A stretch of 64,000 nt of DNA, from NCBI GenBank assembly GCA_035516965.1, contig DATIZR010000046.1:1-64000 (forward strand), in the 5' to 3' direction. This DNA comes from Nitrospirota bacterium (GTDB lineage: Bacteria > Nitrospirota > UBA9217). The position numbers and the translations under genes are program-made. Below the pieces are notes generated by a model. It was not told where the DNA came from and searched no databases. It saw nothing but the letters and a program-made list of their open reading frames with translations. Below, piece by piece: positions 52,378 to 62,183 of the stretch. The first letter of the stretch is position 1; every line of letters begins with the position of its first letter.

Positions 52378-52909
52378 CCGGGGGAGCTGCTGGGTGATGT
52401 TGTTGCCTGTATCGCATGACGCTGCCGCAGTCTCTGGACGTATGCACTCAGTGCATTGACATCCCGAGCGCCCCCCGGTCATCCTGGGGTGCGATGCGGC
52501 ACCCTCGGCCGGCTTGGCTTCATCAGAGACGCTCAGTGGAGCTTCCTCGGGCAGGAAGCCGGAGGCTCCCTCTCGTAACGCAAGCTCCCGCCTGCACCCA
52601 GCGTTTACGAGTGTGCTCGCTCGAGTGCAGGGCGCGGTTTACGGAGCATTACCCCCGGCGGAGCCGGGGTATTGCAAGTCGCGGGATTCAGCATCAAGAT
52701 GCTTCCCTGAATTCGTCCGGTTTGCCTTGATAATTCCCCGGCCTCGTGCTAATCTTTTCGCAGCAGGGAAACACTGCAGCCGTTTCGCAGGGATCCCCGC
52801 AGTGCGAACGGAAAAAGGTCAGCTCCACAGAAGCCGGAGTTGTCCCGCGTGCTGTACCGGGCATGAGCCGCGCACGCATCCGCAACCCGGTATCGGAGTT
52901 ATTGCAGAC
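52378..52909. other. Intergenic, no gene seen
   Basis: A 532-base spacer before the RND operon. A frame stays open through much of it and into the next gene, but its composition is biased and matches no family. A GC hairpin TACCCCCGGC / GCCGGGGTA lies near 52650-52671. Confidence 0.5.
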
Positions 52910-54028
52910 ATGAAGAAGCGATTGATGCTCACTATCGGCGGCTTGGCCATTCTCGTCGCCATACTCGTCGGGGTAAAGGCCCTGCAGATCAGTGCTATGA
53001 TCGACCAGGGCAAAAAATTCGTACCGCCGCCCGAAACCGTGACCTCTGCGACAGTACAGGCCGACACCTGGGAGACCGCCCTGACAGCCGTCGGCACGCT
53101 GAACGCCGTGCAGGGGGTCACCGTAGCCGCCGAGCTGGCGGGCAAGGTGGTCGAGATCACGTTCGAAGCAGGCACGCGGGTGCAGAAGGGCGACATCCTG
53201 CTGCGTCAGGACACCTCCTCGGAAGAGGCCCAACTCCCCGGCGCCATTGCCCAGGTGAACCTGTCAAACATCAATCTCGAGAGAATGAACCAGTTGTTCT
53301 CGAAGCAGCTGATCTCGCAGGCCGACCGTGATAACGCCGTGGCAGGCGCAGAGCAGGCGCAGTCCCAGGCAGAGAACATACGGGCCACCATTGGCAAGAA
53401 AACGATCCGCGCCCCCTTCAGCGGCCAACTCGGCATCCGCCAGGTCAACCTCGGCCAGTTGCTCCGCGAAGGGGATCCCATCGTCACCCTGCAGTCCCTC
53501 GACCCGATCTATGTAGACTTCACCCTGCCCCAGCAGCAGCTCTCGCTCGTGCGGCAGGGCCTGACGGTGCAGGTGACCTCCGACGCCCTGCCGGGCGAGA
53601 CGCTGAAGGGGCGGATCACGGCCATCAATCCCCTGGTCGACGCCGATACCCGCAGCAACAAGATTGAGGCGACGGTGGCCAACCGCGGGAACAGGCTGCG
53701 CCCCGGCATGTTCGTCAACGTGGCGGTGGGGCTCCCCGCGCGGCAGACGGTCCTCTCCATACCCGCAACCGCCGTCCTGTACGCCCCCTACGGCGACTCG
53801 GTCTTTATCATCGAGGACGCCGGGGATAAAAAAGGGAAGGTGCTGCGCCAGCAGTTCGTTCGCTTGGGCGTCAAGCGGGGCGACTTCGTCGCCGCCACGA
53901 GCGGCATCAAGGAGGGAGAAACGGTGGTCAGCACCGGCGTCTTTAAGCTGCGAAACGGCCAATCGGTCGTAGTAGACAACAAACTGGCCCCCGACTTCCA
54001 GAAAGCGCCCAAGCCGGAGAATAACTGA
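52910..54028 (+). CDS. RND efflux membrane fusion protein
   Basis: Periplasmic adaptor (HlyD/AcrA type), 372 residues from ATG 52910. One N-terminal membrane anchor (4-24), lipoyl half-motifs AAELAGKVVEITFEAGTRVQKGD and IRAPFSGQLGIRQVNLGQ, a coiled-coil hairpin between them, then beta-barrel and membrane-proximal domains. Pairs with the following pump gene. No TolC-type channel is in the window. Confidence 0.94.
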   Translation: MKKRLMLTIGGLAILVAILVGVKALQISAMIDQGKKFVPPPETVTSATVQADTWETALTAVGTLNAVQGVTVAAELAGKVVEITFEAGTRVQKGDILLRQDTSSEEAQLPGAIAQVNLSNINLERMNQLFSKQLISQADRDNAVAGAEQAQSQAENIRATIGKKTIRAPFSGQLGIRQVNLGQLLREGDPIVTLQSLDPIYVDFTLPQQQLSLVRQGLTVQVTSDALPGETLKGRITAINPLVDADTRSNKIEATVANRGNRLRPGMFVNVAVGLPARQTVLSIPATAVLYAPYGDSVFIIEDAGDKKGKVLRQQFVRLGVKRGDFVAATSGIKEGETVVSTGVFKLRNGQSVVVDNKLAPDFQKAPKPENN

Positions 54029-54056
54029 CCTTTGATGCAAGACGAAATCCACCCTG

Positions 54057-54165
54057 ACCACAGGGGGCACGGAGGTCGCCGGGAAAGTCAAAATCCCTGC
54101 TTTTGCGGTTAACCTCGAACTGGTTTTTACCTTGGTTTCCTCTGTATTCACTGTGTCCTCTGCGG
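54057..54165. repeat. Inverted pair of dispersed CACGGAGG-type repeat
   Basis: ACCACAGGGGGCACGGAGG (54057-54075) and the reverse-type CCTCTGTATTCACTGTGTCC (54139 onward) face each other in the gap between the fusion protein and pump genes. Such repeats lengthen an intergenic space that is usually short in these operons. Confidence 0.5.
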
Positions 54166-54179
54166 CCGAACCGAATTTT

Positions 54180-57100
54180 ATGAACATCACCGACCTCTTC
54201 ATACGCCGCCCTGTGCTGGCTCTCGTGGTCAGCCTGGTCATCATCATAGCCGGCCTGCAGGCGGTCCGCACGCTCAACGTGCGCCAGTACCCGCGCAGCG
54301 AGAACGCCGCGGTCACCGTCACCACCGTCTACGTCGGCGCCGATGCCGACCTGGTGCGCGGCTTCGTTACCACGCCGCTGGAACGCTCCATCGCGGCCGC
54401 GGACGGCATCGAATACATGGAGTCTCAGAGCACCCTCGGCCTTTCCACCATCAGCGTGCGGCTCAGGCTCAACTACGACTCCACCAAGGCCCTGGCCGAG
54501 ATCAGCTCCAAGGTCGACCAGGTGCGCCGCGACCTGCCCCCTGAGGCCGAGGTGCCGGCGATTAACATCGTCTCGGCCGACAGCCAGTTCGCCTCGGCCT
54601 ACTTGAGCTTCACTTCCAGCATCCTGCAGCAGAACGAGATCACCGATTATCTCTCGCGCGTCGTCCAACCGCGCCTGTCGGCCATCGCCGGGGTGCAGCG
54701 GGCCGACATCCTCGGCGGCCGCACCTTTGCCATGCGGATCTGGCTCAAGCCCGAGCGGATGGCCGCCCTCAACGTCAGCCCGGCCCAGGTGCGCCAGGCA
54801 CTGGCCGCGAACAACTTCCTGTCCGCCCTCGGCATGAGCAAGGGGGCGCTCATCCAGGTCAACCTGACCGCCAATACCAACCTGCGCACCGTGGATGAGT
54901 TCAAGCTCCTGGCGGTGCGGGAACAGAACGGCGCAATCGTGCGCCTGGGCGACATTGCCGACGTGGTGCTGGGCGCCGAGGATTACGACTCCGAGGTGCA
55001 CTTCTCGGGGCAAACGGCCGTGTTCATGGGGATCTGGCCCCTCCCCAATGCCAACTCCATCGACGTCATCAGGCGCGTGAGCACGGAGATGGCGGCGATC
55101 CAGAGAGACCTTCCGAGCGGCATGCAGGCCCGAGTGGCCTATGACGCCACCAACTACATCAACAACGCGATCCGCGAGGTGCTCAAGACCCTCGGCGACA
55201 CCCTGCTCATCGTCGTGGTCGTCATCTTCCTGTTCCTCGGATCCTTCCGCTCCGTGATCGTCCCGGTCGTGGCGATCCCGGTGTCGCTCATCGGCGGCGT
55301 CTTCCTGATGCAGGCCTTCGGCTTCACGGTTAACCTGCTCACCCTGCTGGCTATCGTCCTCTCGGTCGGCCTCGTGGTGGACGACGCCATCGTGGTGGTG
55401 GAGAACGTGGCACGCCACATAAGCGAAGGCAAGTCCCCGCGGGAAGCGGCCCTGATCGGCGCCCGCGAGCTGGTCGGGCCGATCATCGCCATGACCATCA
55501 CCCTGGCTGCGGTCTACCTCCCCATAGGCCTGCAAGGGGGTCTGACCGGCGCGCTCTTCCGGGAATTCGCCTTCACCCTGGCAGGGGCGGTCACCATCTC
55601 GGGGATCGTCGCCTTGACCCTGTCTCCGGTCATGTCGGCCACGCTGCTCAAGCCCGGAGCCGGGGAGCGCGGCCTGGCAGGCCGTATCTCCCGCGACTTC
55701 GAGCGCATCAAGGGAGCCTACGGACGTCTGCTCGACGCCACCCTCCGGGCCCGTCCGGCGGTCTACACGGTGTGGATCGTGGTAAGCCTGCTCACCATAC
55801 CGATGTTCATCATGTCCGCCAAGGAGCTGGCTCCCCTTGAGGACCAAGGGGTCATCTTCGGCATCCTCGACGCCTCGGCCAACTCCACCCTTGACCAGAC
55901 CAAGCGCTACGCAGCGGCGGCCAACCAGGCCTTCATGAGCATCCCCGAGACCGAGTTCACTTTCCAGATCACGTTCCCCAACTCAGGCTTCAGCGGCATG
56001 GTGACCAAGCCGTGGGCCGAACGCAAGCGAACCGTCTTCCAGATCATGCCCGAAGTGCAGCAGAAGCTGCAGGCAATCCCCGGCATCCGGATGTTCCCGG
56101 TCGCCCCGCCCGCCCTTCCCGGCGGCGGCCAGTTTCCGGTCGAGTTCGTCCTGGCGTCCACGGCCGAGACCGGGCAGATCCTCGAGTTTGCCCAGAAGCT
56201 GCAGCTGAAGGCGATGCAGAGCGGCATGTTTGCCTTCCCGCCGCTGATCGATGTCAAGATCGACCAGCCGCAGACCGAGTTCGTCATCGACCGCAACAAG
56301 GTGGCCGACCTTGGTCTCAGCCTGGAACAGGTCGGCGCCGATCTGGGGGGCATGGTGGGTGGCGACTTCGTCAACCGCTTCGACATAGCAGGGCGGAGCT
56401 ACAAGGTCATTCCGCAGATCCAGCGCATTGACCGCCTCAACCCGGACCAACTGAAGAACGTCTATGTCACCGGCCCCAACGGAAAGCTGGTACCGCTTTC
56501 CACCGTCGCAACCCTCAAGGAGACAGTGGTCCCCCGCTCGCTCAACCGCTTCCAGCAGCTCAATGCGGTCAAGATCAGCGGCGTGGCAGTGAGGCCGCTG
56601 GACGAAGCCCTGCGTTTCCTTGAGGACGAGGCAAGGAAGATCCTCCCCAAGGGCTATGTCCTCGATTACACCGGCGAGTCGCGCCAGCTGCGCACCGAGG
56701 GGAACAAGTTCCTTCCCGCCTTCACCCTGGCCGTTATCCTGATCTTCCTGGTGCTGGCTGCCCAGTTCAACAGCTTCCGCGACCCCTTCGTCATCCTTGC
56801 CGGCTCCGTGCCGCTGGCGATCTTCGGCGCGCTCATTTTCATCTTCCTGAAGATCCCCGACCCGAACACACCGTTCTGGACCCACGGCTGGACCACCACC
56901 CTCAACATCTACTCTCAGGTCGGCCTGGTGACCCTGGTAGGGCTCGTATCGAAGAACGGCATCCTGATCGTCGAGTTCGCCAACAAGCTCCAGCTTCAGG
57001 GCCTTGCCAAGCTCACCGCCGTACGCGAAGCGGCCCTGACACGCCTGCGGCCGATCCTGATGACCACCGCCGCCACCATCGCCGGCCACTTTCCGCTGAC

Positions 57101-57275
57101 CCTCGTCACCGGCGCAGGTGCCGCTGCCCGTAACTCCATAGGCCTCGTCCTGGTTGGGGGCTTGTTCGTCGGCACGCTCTTCACCCTCTTCGTCGTCCCT
57201 TCCATCTACATGCTTGTCGCCCGCGACCACAGCAAGGACCGCGAGGCCGAGGCAGCCATGACGCCTGCATCCTGA
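54180..57275 (+). CDS. RND (HAE1-type) multidrug efflux pump
   Basis: A 1031-residue inner-membrane pump with the RND layout: helix 1 at 10-30, a large periplasmic loop, helices 2-6, a second periplasmic loop and helices 8-12. Helix 4 carries the proton-relay pair in VGLVVDDAIVVVENV. Exports drugs or lipids by proton antiport. The start ATG 54180 (MNITDLFIRRPVLA) is canonical for the family but lacks a Shine-Dalgarno. Confidence 0.96.
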   Translation: MNITDLFIRRPVLALVVSLVIIIAGLQAVRTLNVRQYPRSENAAVTVTTVYVGADADLVRGFVTTPLERSIAAADGIEYMESQSTLGLSTISVRLRLNYDSTKALAEISSKVDQVRRDLPPEAEVPAINIVSADSQFASAYLSFTSSILQQNEITDYLSRVVQPRLSAIAGVQRADILGGRTFAMRIWLKPERMAALNVSPAQVRQALAANNFLSALGMSKGALIQVNLTANTNLRTVDEFKLLAVREQNGAIVRLGDIADVVLGAEDYDSEVHFSGQTAVFMGIWPLPNANSIDVIRRVSTEMAAIQRDLPSGMQARVAYDATNYINNAIREVLKTLGDTLLIVVVVIFLFLGSFRSVIVPVVAIPVSLIGGVFLMQAFGFTVNLLTLLAIVLSVGLVVDDAIVVVENVARHISEGKSPREAALIGARELVGPIIAMTITLAAVYLPIGLQGGLTGALFREFAFTLAGAVTISGIVALTLSPVMSATLLKPGAGERGLAGRISRDFERIKGAYGRLLDATLRARPAVYTVWIVVSLLTIPMFIMSAKELAPLEDQGVIFGILDASANSTLDQTKRYAAAANQAFMSIPETEFTFQITFPNSGFSGMVTKPWAERKRTVFQIMPEVQQKLQAIPGIRMFPVAPPALPGGGQFPVEFVLASTAETGQILEFAQKLQLKAMQSGMFAFPPLIDVKIDQPQTEFVIDRNKVADLGLSLEQVGADLGGMVGGDFVNRFDIAGRSYKVIPQIQRIDRLNPDQLKNVYVTGPNGKLVPLSTVATLKETVVPRSLNRFQQLNAVKISGVAVRPLDEALRFLEDEARKILPKGYVLDYTGESRQLRTEGNKFLPAFTLAVILIFLVLAAQFNSFRDPFVILAGSVPLAIFGALIFIFLKIPDPNTPFWTHGWTTTLNIYSQVGLVTLVGLVSKNGILIVEFANKLQLQGLAKLTAVREAALTRLRPILMTTAATIAGHFPLTLVTGAGAAARNSIGLVLVGGLFVGTLFTLFVVPSIYMLVARDHSKDREAEAAMTPAS

Positions 57276-57430
57276 ACCGGACAAGCACACAAAAGCAGAA
57301 CATGTCCCCGCAGCATGCATAAGGAAATTCAAGATGAACTCAGGGTGCGGACTTCAGGATTTCGGGCGAGATGCACAAGACTGGATTGGCACTGATTCGC
57401 GATCATCGCTGATTTGCAGGATTCCCGGGG

Positions 57431-58762
57431 TCACGCTGCTTTTTTTAGCTCCGACGCGTCCGGCTGACAGGTTGGTTGTCGGACTATTTCATTTACATCG
57501 CCGGTAATGAGCCGCGCACTGCGCTCGTGCGTGAAGTACGCCCAGACCCATTCACTGAAGACCGCCAGCCTGTTGCGAAAGCCGATCAGCAGGAATATGT
57601 GGACAAAGGCCCACAGGATCCACGCGAGAAAGCCCGACACGTGCCTCCCCCCGATCATGGCCACGGCCCGGTGGCGGCCGATCGTTGCCAGGGTGCCCCT
57701 GTCCTTGTATTTGAAGGGCACGCGCTTTTCTCCACGCAGGTCCCGAAGAATGTTCTTTGCAGCCGCCCTTCCTTCCTGCGTTGCAGCGGCCCCCAGTGCC
57801 GGTACGGGCTTTCCGGCTGCGTCGTTCAGCGCGGCCATATCGCCGATGACGAAGACTTCCGGGTTGCCAGGAAGGCTCTGGTCCGGTTCGACCAGCACGC
57901 GGCCTGTTTTGTCGACCCTTGCCCCAAGCTGGCTGCCGAGCGGAGATGCGGCTATGCCGGATGCCCAGAGCGCCACGCTGACGGGTATCCACTCCCCTCC
58001 CACTTTGATCCGTCCCGGCTCGACTTCCGTCACGATGCTGTCCGTGCGGACCTTGACGCCCAGCTCCGCCAGCTGCTTTTCGGCCTTTTGGGAAAGGTCT
58101 TCCGGGTAGGTGCCCAGGATGCGACCAGAGCCCTCATAGAGGGTAATGCGCGCCGCTGTCGTATCCACTGCCTTGAAGTCATGGGCCAGCGCTCGAGTCG
58201 CGATGTCGGCGATCGCCCCGGCAAGCTCCACGCCCGTGGGCCCGCCGCCGATGACGGCGAAGTCCAGGGGCTTGTGAGTGCCTGACACAAGCGCCGACCC
58301 TTCGGCAAGCTCGAATGCCAGGAGGATCCGACGGCGGATCTCCAGTGAGTCCTCAATCGTCTTGAGCCCCGGCGCGTCGTGCTCCCACTCGTCGTGTCCA
58401 AGGTAGGAATGTCGCGCCCCGGCAGCTGCTACCAGGTAGTCGTAGGGTAATGCCGCCCCATCCTTTAATGTGACACGCCGGCCGGCCAGGTCGAAACCAG
58501 TGACCTCGCCCAGAATGACCTCGACATTCGGATAGCGGTACAGGATACGGCGCAGCGGCTGGGCGATCTCGCCCGGTGAAAGCACGGCCGTCGCGACCTG
58601 GTACAGGAGCGGCTGAAAGGTGTGGTGGTTCTTCCGGTCGACAAGCGTAACATCGACAGGCTGCCCTGCCAACGCCTTCGCCGCATAGAGGCCGCCGAAT
58701 CCGCCTCCCACGATCACCACCCTTGCTCTTTTGGAATCTATGGAAGAGTATGCGTTAGTCAC
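57431..58762 (-). CDS. ndh: Type II NADH:quinone oxidoreductase (NDH-2)
   Basis: Single-subunit FAD enzyme oxidising NADH to reduce menaquinone without ion pumping. First FAD motif VVIVGGGFGGLYAAKAL, NAD motif FAVIGGGPTGVELAGA, second FAD motif EVFVIGDMA. A C-terminal hydrophobic pair (SGFLAWILWAFVHIFLLIGF) anchors it to the membrane. 443 residues. GTG start has GAGGTG upstream. Confidence 0.94.
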   Translation of the reverse strand: MTNAYSSIDSKRARVVIVGGGFGGLYAAKALAGQPVDVTLVDRKNHHTFQPLLYQVATAVLSPGEIAQPLRRILYRYPNVEVILGEVTGFDLAGRRVTLKDGAALPYDYLVAAAGARHSYLGHDEWEHDAPGLKTIEDSLEIRRRILLAFELAEGSALVSGTHKPLDFAVIGGGPTGVELAGAIADIATRALAHDFKAVDTTAARITLYEGSGRILGTYPEDLSQKAEKQLAELGVKVRTDSIVTEVEPGRIKVGGEWIPVSVALWASGIAASPLGSQLGARVDKTGRVLVEPDQSLPGNPEVFVIGDMAALNDAAGKPVPALGAAATQEGRAAAKNILRDLRGEKRVPFKYKDRGTLATIGRHRAVAMIGGRHVSGFLAWILWAFVHIFLLIGFRNRLAVFSEWVWAYFTHERSARLITGDVNEIVRQPTCQPDASELKKAA

Positions 58763-58841
58763 GGTTCTCTCACCTCATATTTTTTTCGGCCACAACGTGC
58801 CTCTCTTCTCTAACGCAAATATGCGGCCGGAGTAACACTAA

Positions 58842-58883
58842 AAAAAGTAGAGGAGAAGCGATCACCGGATACGCTTCTCCTCT
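58842..58883 (-). terminator. Intrinsic terminator after the VOC gene
   Basis: AGAGGAGAAGCG and CGCTTCTCCTCT form a 12-base stem with an 11-base loop; on the minus strand TACTTTTTTT follows. Confidence 0.85.
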
Positions 58884-58922
58884 CCCTCTGAGCTCACGCT
58901 TCATGCTCTCTCCGGCATTTAC

Positions 58923-59308
58923 TCACTTCATTGAATGGAGCGCCAGCCGGTTTCCCTCGATGTCTTCGAAATGCGCAATGAACCCGCATTCTCCGATACT
59001 TGTTTTCGGCATAAGCGCCTTCCCCTTGTTCGCGTGTATTCTCCTCAAGGTTTCAACGATATCGTCGACGCTGAAATAAACCACCGTTCCTGCATGGGAC
59101 GGTTCATAGGCCTCTCCCTTGACGAGCGCACCAGCTGATGCCGGTGCTTCCTTCGTATCGGGAAACATCGCCATTTTCATCCCCCCATGTCTTGGGGGGA
59201 CAACTTTACATCGTGCACTTTTCGTAATATTTAATGGCTCTTCCCGGTCCCTGACCGGAATCTCGAACCAGTTTGCTATATTGATCTGCGTGACAATGAC
59301 TGTCCCAT
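58923..59308 (-). pseudogene. Glyoxalase/VOC-family gene broken by several -1 frameshifts
   Basis: The 3' two thirds reads as an 85-residue open frame (KMAMFPDTKEAP to EDIEGNRLALHSM), a typical VOC C-terminal half. Upstream the N-terminal half is readable in pieces: INIANWFEIPVRDRE, then AIKYYEK, then KLSPQDMGG, each in a different frame. A start ATG at 59308 has GGAAGGAGG before it. About four single-base losses, mostly near G or A runs, would restore a standard 125-residue VOC protein. Either a young pseudogene or assembly errors. Confidence 0.8.
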
Positions 59309-59398
59309 GCGCCTCCTTCCTCCTGAATCTCCCCTTGCTATTCAGGCGGTGCTCTTGTCAGCGACGCGGCACCAGCCTCCAACGCTGTCTCGCTTAAA

Positions 59399-59407
59399 TT
59401 ATAACAC
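59399..59407 (-). promoter_or_regulatory. Extended -10 of the VOC gene
   Basis: Minus-strand TGT plus TATAAT (59399-59404), about 90 bases before the VOC start. No good -35. Confidence 0.45.
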
Positions 59408-59692
59408 CGGAGCCAGGTGGGCAAGATTTTCCGCTCTCCGCCTCTCACACCTTAGTATGTGCGGTTTTGACAAACGTTAATGAGGTTAATTTCGACGTGC
59501 TGGACAAGGCCTTCCCTGCGGGGAAGTGAACAGGCCCTGAAGGTGTTTGCAAACGAGCAGGAACGGAATACGGTCATGCCCTTTGCGTACAAAAGGACGA
59601 CCAAGAGAGTCGCTCGAATTGTTCTGGTATGAATCGTCCGAGGCGGAGGGCCGGTAATAAAGGTATCAGTGGCGGGGCATGTCCAGATACAA
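59408..59692. other. Intergenic, no gene seen
   Basis: The stretch between the VOC promoter and the next gene has no convincing frame, RNA or repeat. Confidence 0.4.
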
Positions 59693-60184
59693 TCAGTCCG
59701 ATGTCCTGACCGGCTCGCTTCCGATGTTGCTGAAGCCTTCGATGACCGCAAGGTTGGCAATGCCCTTGCTTGAGAATTCCTGCATATACCGATGCCGGAT
59801 GGGTCCTTCCACCGCCAGACGATCGCTGTCGCTCAGTGCGTTGAGACGATCGCGCCCTCCGGCATGCCGCGCCGCGTCCCGCTCCGTTAATCGGTTGATC
59901 AGCTCATCCCAGAAGAGGTGCTCGCCGAACTCATTGACCGCCACATGGGCGAGGGTGTTTTGCTCGAATTCATCGGTGGGGGCATAGACCTTCTCGCCCT
60001 CATTATACCTGATCAGATGGTCAAGCCCTTCTCCCTTTGCGAGGGAATAGAGCCTGTGAATGAGCGCGTGGTGCCGCACGCTGCGCGGGTCCGCTCCCCT
60101 CCGGTGTCCGGACAGCACCACGTCGGCGATGTGCAGGATGTCCAGCAGGTCGCGGTATTCTTTCGCAGAGATTTCGATGTTCAT
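59693..60184 (-). CDS. Hypothetical soluble protein
   Basis: A 163-residue, His/Arg/Glu-rich helical protein (EYRDLLDILHIADVVLSGHR, FEQNTLAHVAVNEFGEHLFWDELINRLTERDA in parts). GAGGAGGGG stands before ATG 60184. No family recognised. The four or so histidines could bind metal, but no clear motif is seen. Confidence 0.7.
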   Translation of the reverse strand: MNIEISAKEYRDLLDILHIADVVLSGHRRGADPRSVRHHALIHRLYSLAKGEGLDHLIRYNEGEKVYAPTDEFEQNTLAHVAVNEFGEHLFWDELINRLTERDAARHAGGRDRLNALSDSDRLAVEGPIRHRYMQEFSSKGIANLAVIEGFSNIGSEPVRTSD

Positions 60185-60764
60185 GGCTAGTGACCCCTCC
60201 TCACGTTCGGCCCGGCGATACAACCCTTTAGGGACATTGATATGTCAAAGGTTACTCTTCTCATGTATTGCTACTCTCTTCGATTGCAATGGAAAAACCA
60301 TTTGAGACGGCCGTTCTCCTTTTTTACGAATGGACTGACACACTGTCTGCAGTCCCCTATCCCTGCTTGAGAATCGAACAGGACCCAGCAGTTTAAACCA
60401 TCCATGATCTTCTGGCCCTTTACCGGGATTTTATCATAGGCCGCGGTCTTACGCCATGAGGAATACGAAAGGCTCGGTTTCTTTGTTACGGATTTTTTTG
60501 ATCAACAGGGGATGCTTCTTGTCCCGTGCCCGATTTTATTATGGGACTTTTATTTCCGTCTCAGCATAGAGGTGACATCTTTTATCGCCTCTCACAATCA
60601 TCGCATGCCGTTGCCTTGATCTAAGTCTACATATGAATGGTCCATTGTCCTTCCTGCCGCATCCGGCGTCCCGAAAGTAACGAGGGGCCCGGATATTTCG
60701 CAGGGCCACTCTGAGAATGTGCCGGGGGGGATGACCAGCGGAAAAGGCGAAACGGAGTCCCGGC
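60185..60764. other. Intergenic, no gene seen
   Basis: A 580-base spacer between two minus-strand genes. Frames here mostly shadow the edge of the LysE gene. No RNA gene, terminator or repeat was found. Confidence 0.4.
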
Positions 60765-61385
60765 TTACCACTCCAGGCTCAGGAGGGCCAGGAGGCCCGA
60801 GGCAATGATGATGCCGCCGGAGATGAAGTTCACCCAGCGAAGTTGATCGGAATGGAACCGCTTGCGGTAAATGCTGAAGATGCCGACGAGGAACAGCCAC
60901 CAGAGCGCCGAACCGAGGAAGACGCCGAGGATAAGGACGCCGGCGGAAAAGGCGCTTCCCTTGATCTCGGCGAGCCCGAACCCGGCGAAGACAGCGCCGA
61001 AGGAGAAGATGGTCATGGGATTGGTCAAGGTCAGGATAAACGTGGACGAGTACATGCCTGCGAATTTTTTGAGGGTCTTGGGGTAATCTCGTTTCGGGTC
61101 CGTATCCGCAAACAGTGCCTTGACGCCCAGAGTGCACAAGAGCGTGCCGCCCACGATCCTGAGAAAAACATTGTGGCCGATGAGGAAGTTCGACACGAGC
61201 GTCAGGCCGAAGGCAGCCACAAACCCGTAGATGGCGTCGGCCGTCGCCGCGCCCATGCCGGAAAAGAACCCGGCACGCCTGCCGAACAGGAGCGTGCGGC
61301 GCGCGCAGAGGACGCCGATCGGGCCGACCGGTGCAGCGATGACAAAACCGATGATGAGCCCCTTGAGAAAAAAGATCGTATCCAT
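60765..61385 (-). CDS. LysE family exporter
   Basis: From ATG 61385 a 206-residue membrane protein with six helices, starting FFLKGLIIGFVIAAPVGPIGVLCARRTLLFGRRAGFFSGMG (in parts). PVGPIG is the LysE/RhtB signature; LTLTNPMTIFSF is the second. Exports amino acids or related compounds; the substrate is unknown. The frame is open upstream to 61454 but begins at the promoter. Confidence 0.9.
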   Translation of the reverse strand: MDTIFFLKGLIIGFVIAAPVGPIGVLCARRTLLFGRRAGFFSGMGAATADAIYGFVAAFGLTLVSNFLIGHNVFLRIVGGTLLCTLGVKALFADTDPKRDYPKTLKKFAGMYSSTFILTLTNPMTIFSFGAVFAGFGLAEIKGSAFSAGVLILGVFLGSALWWLFLVGIFSIYRKRFHSDQLRWVNFISGGIIIASGLLALLSLEW

Positions 61386-61403
61386 ATCGAAAATGTGGGG
61401 ACC

Positions 61404-61432
61404 ATTGTACCCAGCCGGGATGACTTTGACAA
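61404..61432 (-). promoter_or_regulatory. Sigma70 promoter of the LysE-type gene
   Basis: Minus-strand TTGTCA (61427-61432), 17-base spacer, TACAAT (61404-61409), 18 bases before the ATG. It overlaps in-frame upstream codons and so supports the later start. Confidence 0.6.
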
Positions 61433-61796
61433 CGAAATATTTCGCATTCCTCAAGCAGAGGTGAAAGAATGGACAGGGAAACCAAAGGCGTTATTTCATT
61501 CCCCTCTAGCATGAATCGGGCACAGGCCCGGATTAGTTCATGAGATCAGATGTGACGGCAATCCGTAATAATCGTACTCGATGCCGAACGCAATGCACTG
61601 AAGCAACTTTAAGCCGGATTTGTCCATCAAAAAGCTCGAAAGGGAGAATAAAATGCCGCCTTCAGAGTGGCCAAGACCGTCCTCGCCGGGCTTCCCCTCG
61701 CGTGCTTCTTGTATAGCCGCTCTACGGCGACAGAAGGCGCCATTTCTTTGCGGTCAATATTCCTCACATGGTGCGTAGAATCTGATTCTCTCGTTA
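61433..61796. other. Intergenic, no gene seen
   Basis: No supported gene or structured element was seen in this 364-base spacer. Confidence 0.4.
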
Positions 61797-62183
61797 CTAG
61801 AATGCCCCATCCTCATTCGGTGAATCCAAGGGCACGGACTGGCCGATGTCCCACAATTCCACGATCCTGTCGCTATGGAAGCGGAACAAGTGCACGGTTG
61901 ATATGCCTGTCTCGCCTGGATGCAGCACGATGTGGGAGTGCACGGCCACCAGGTCGCCATCACCGAGCATGTTCTTGACGGTGAGCTGCTTGCCCGGGAA
62001 CTGGACATGATTCTTGATCATCGCCTTTTTCAGCGCGGGGAAACCTGCAGCAAAGAAGGGATTGTGGTGCTTGCCTCCCAGGTCCACGTGCTTCTGGTAG
62101 GCATCATCGATGCGGCCTGCCACGACGAGTTGGAGGAATTCTACGGCTGCTTGTTTGCGAGCCCGGGTGTTGTTGTCTCGCAT
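61797..62183 (-). CDS. NTF2-like / SnoaL polyketide cyclase-family protein
   Basis: A 128-residue SnoaL-like protein: AAVEFLQLVVAGRIDDAYQKHVD, DLVAVHSHIVLHPGETGISTVHLFRFHSDRIVELWDIGQ (in parts). The HxHxVLHP segment is common in the family. Substrate unknown. Second NTF2-like gene of this accessory region. Confidence 0.85.
   Translation of the reverse strand: MRDNNTRARKQAAVEFLQLVVAGRIDDAYQKHVDLGGKHHNPFFAAGFPALKKAMIKNHVQFPGKQLTVKNMLGDGDLVAVHSHIVLHPGETGISTVHLFRFHSDRIVELWDIGQSVPLDSPNEDGAF

Noticed and set aside
53943-55847. A 634-residue minus-strand frame opposite the RND genes
   Set aside because: His/Asp/Gly/Arg-rich composition and the well-conserved pump gene on the other strand show it is a shadow.
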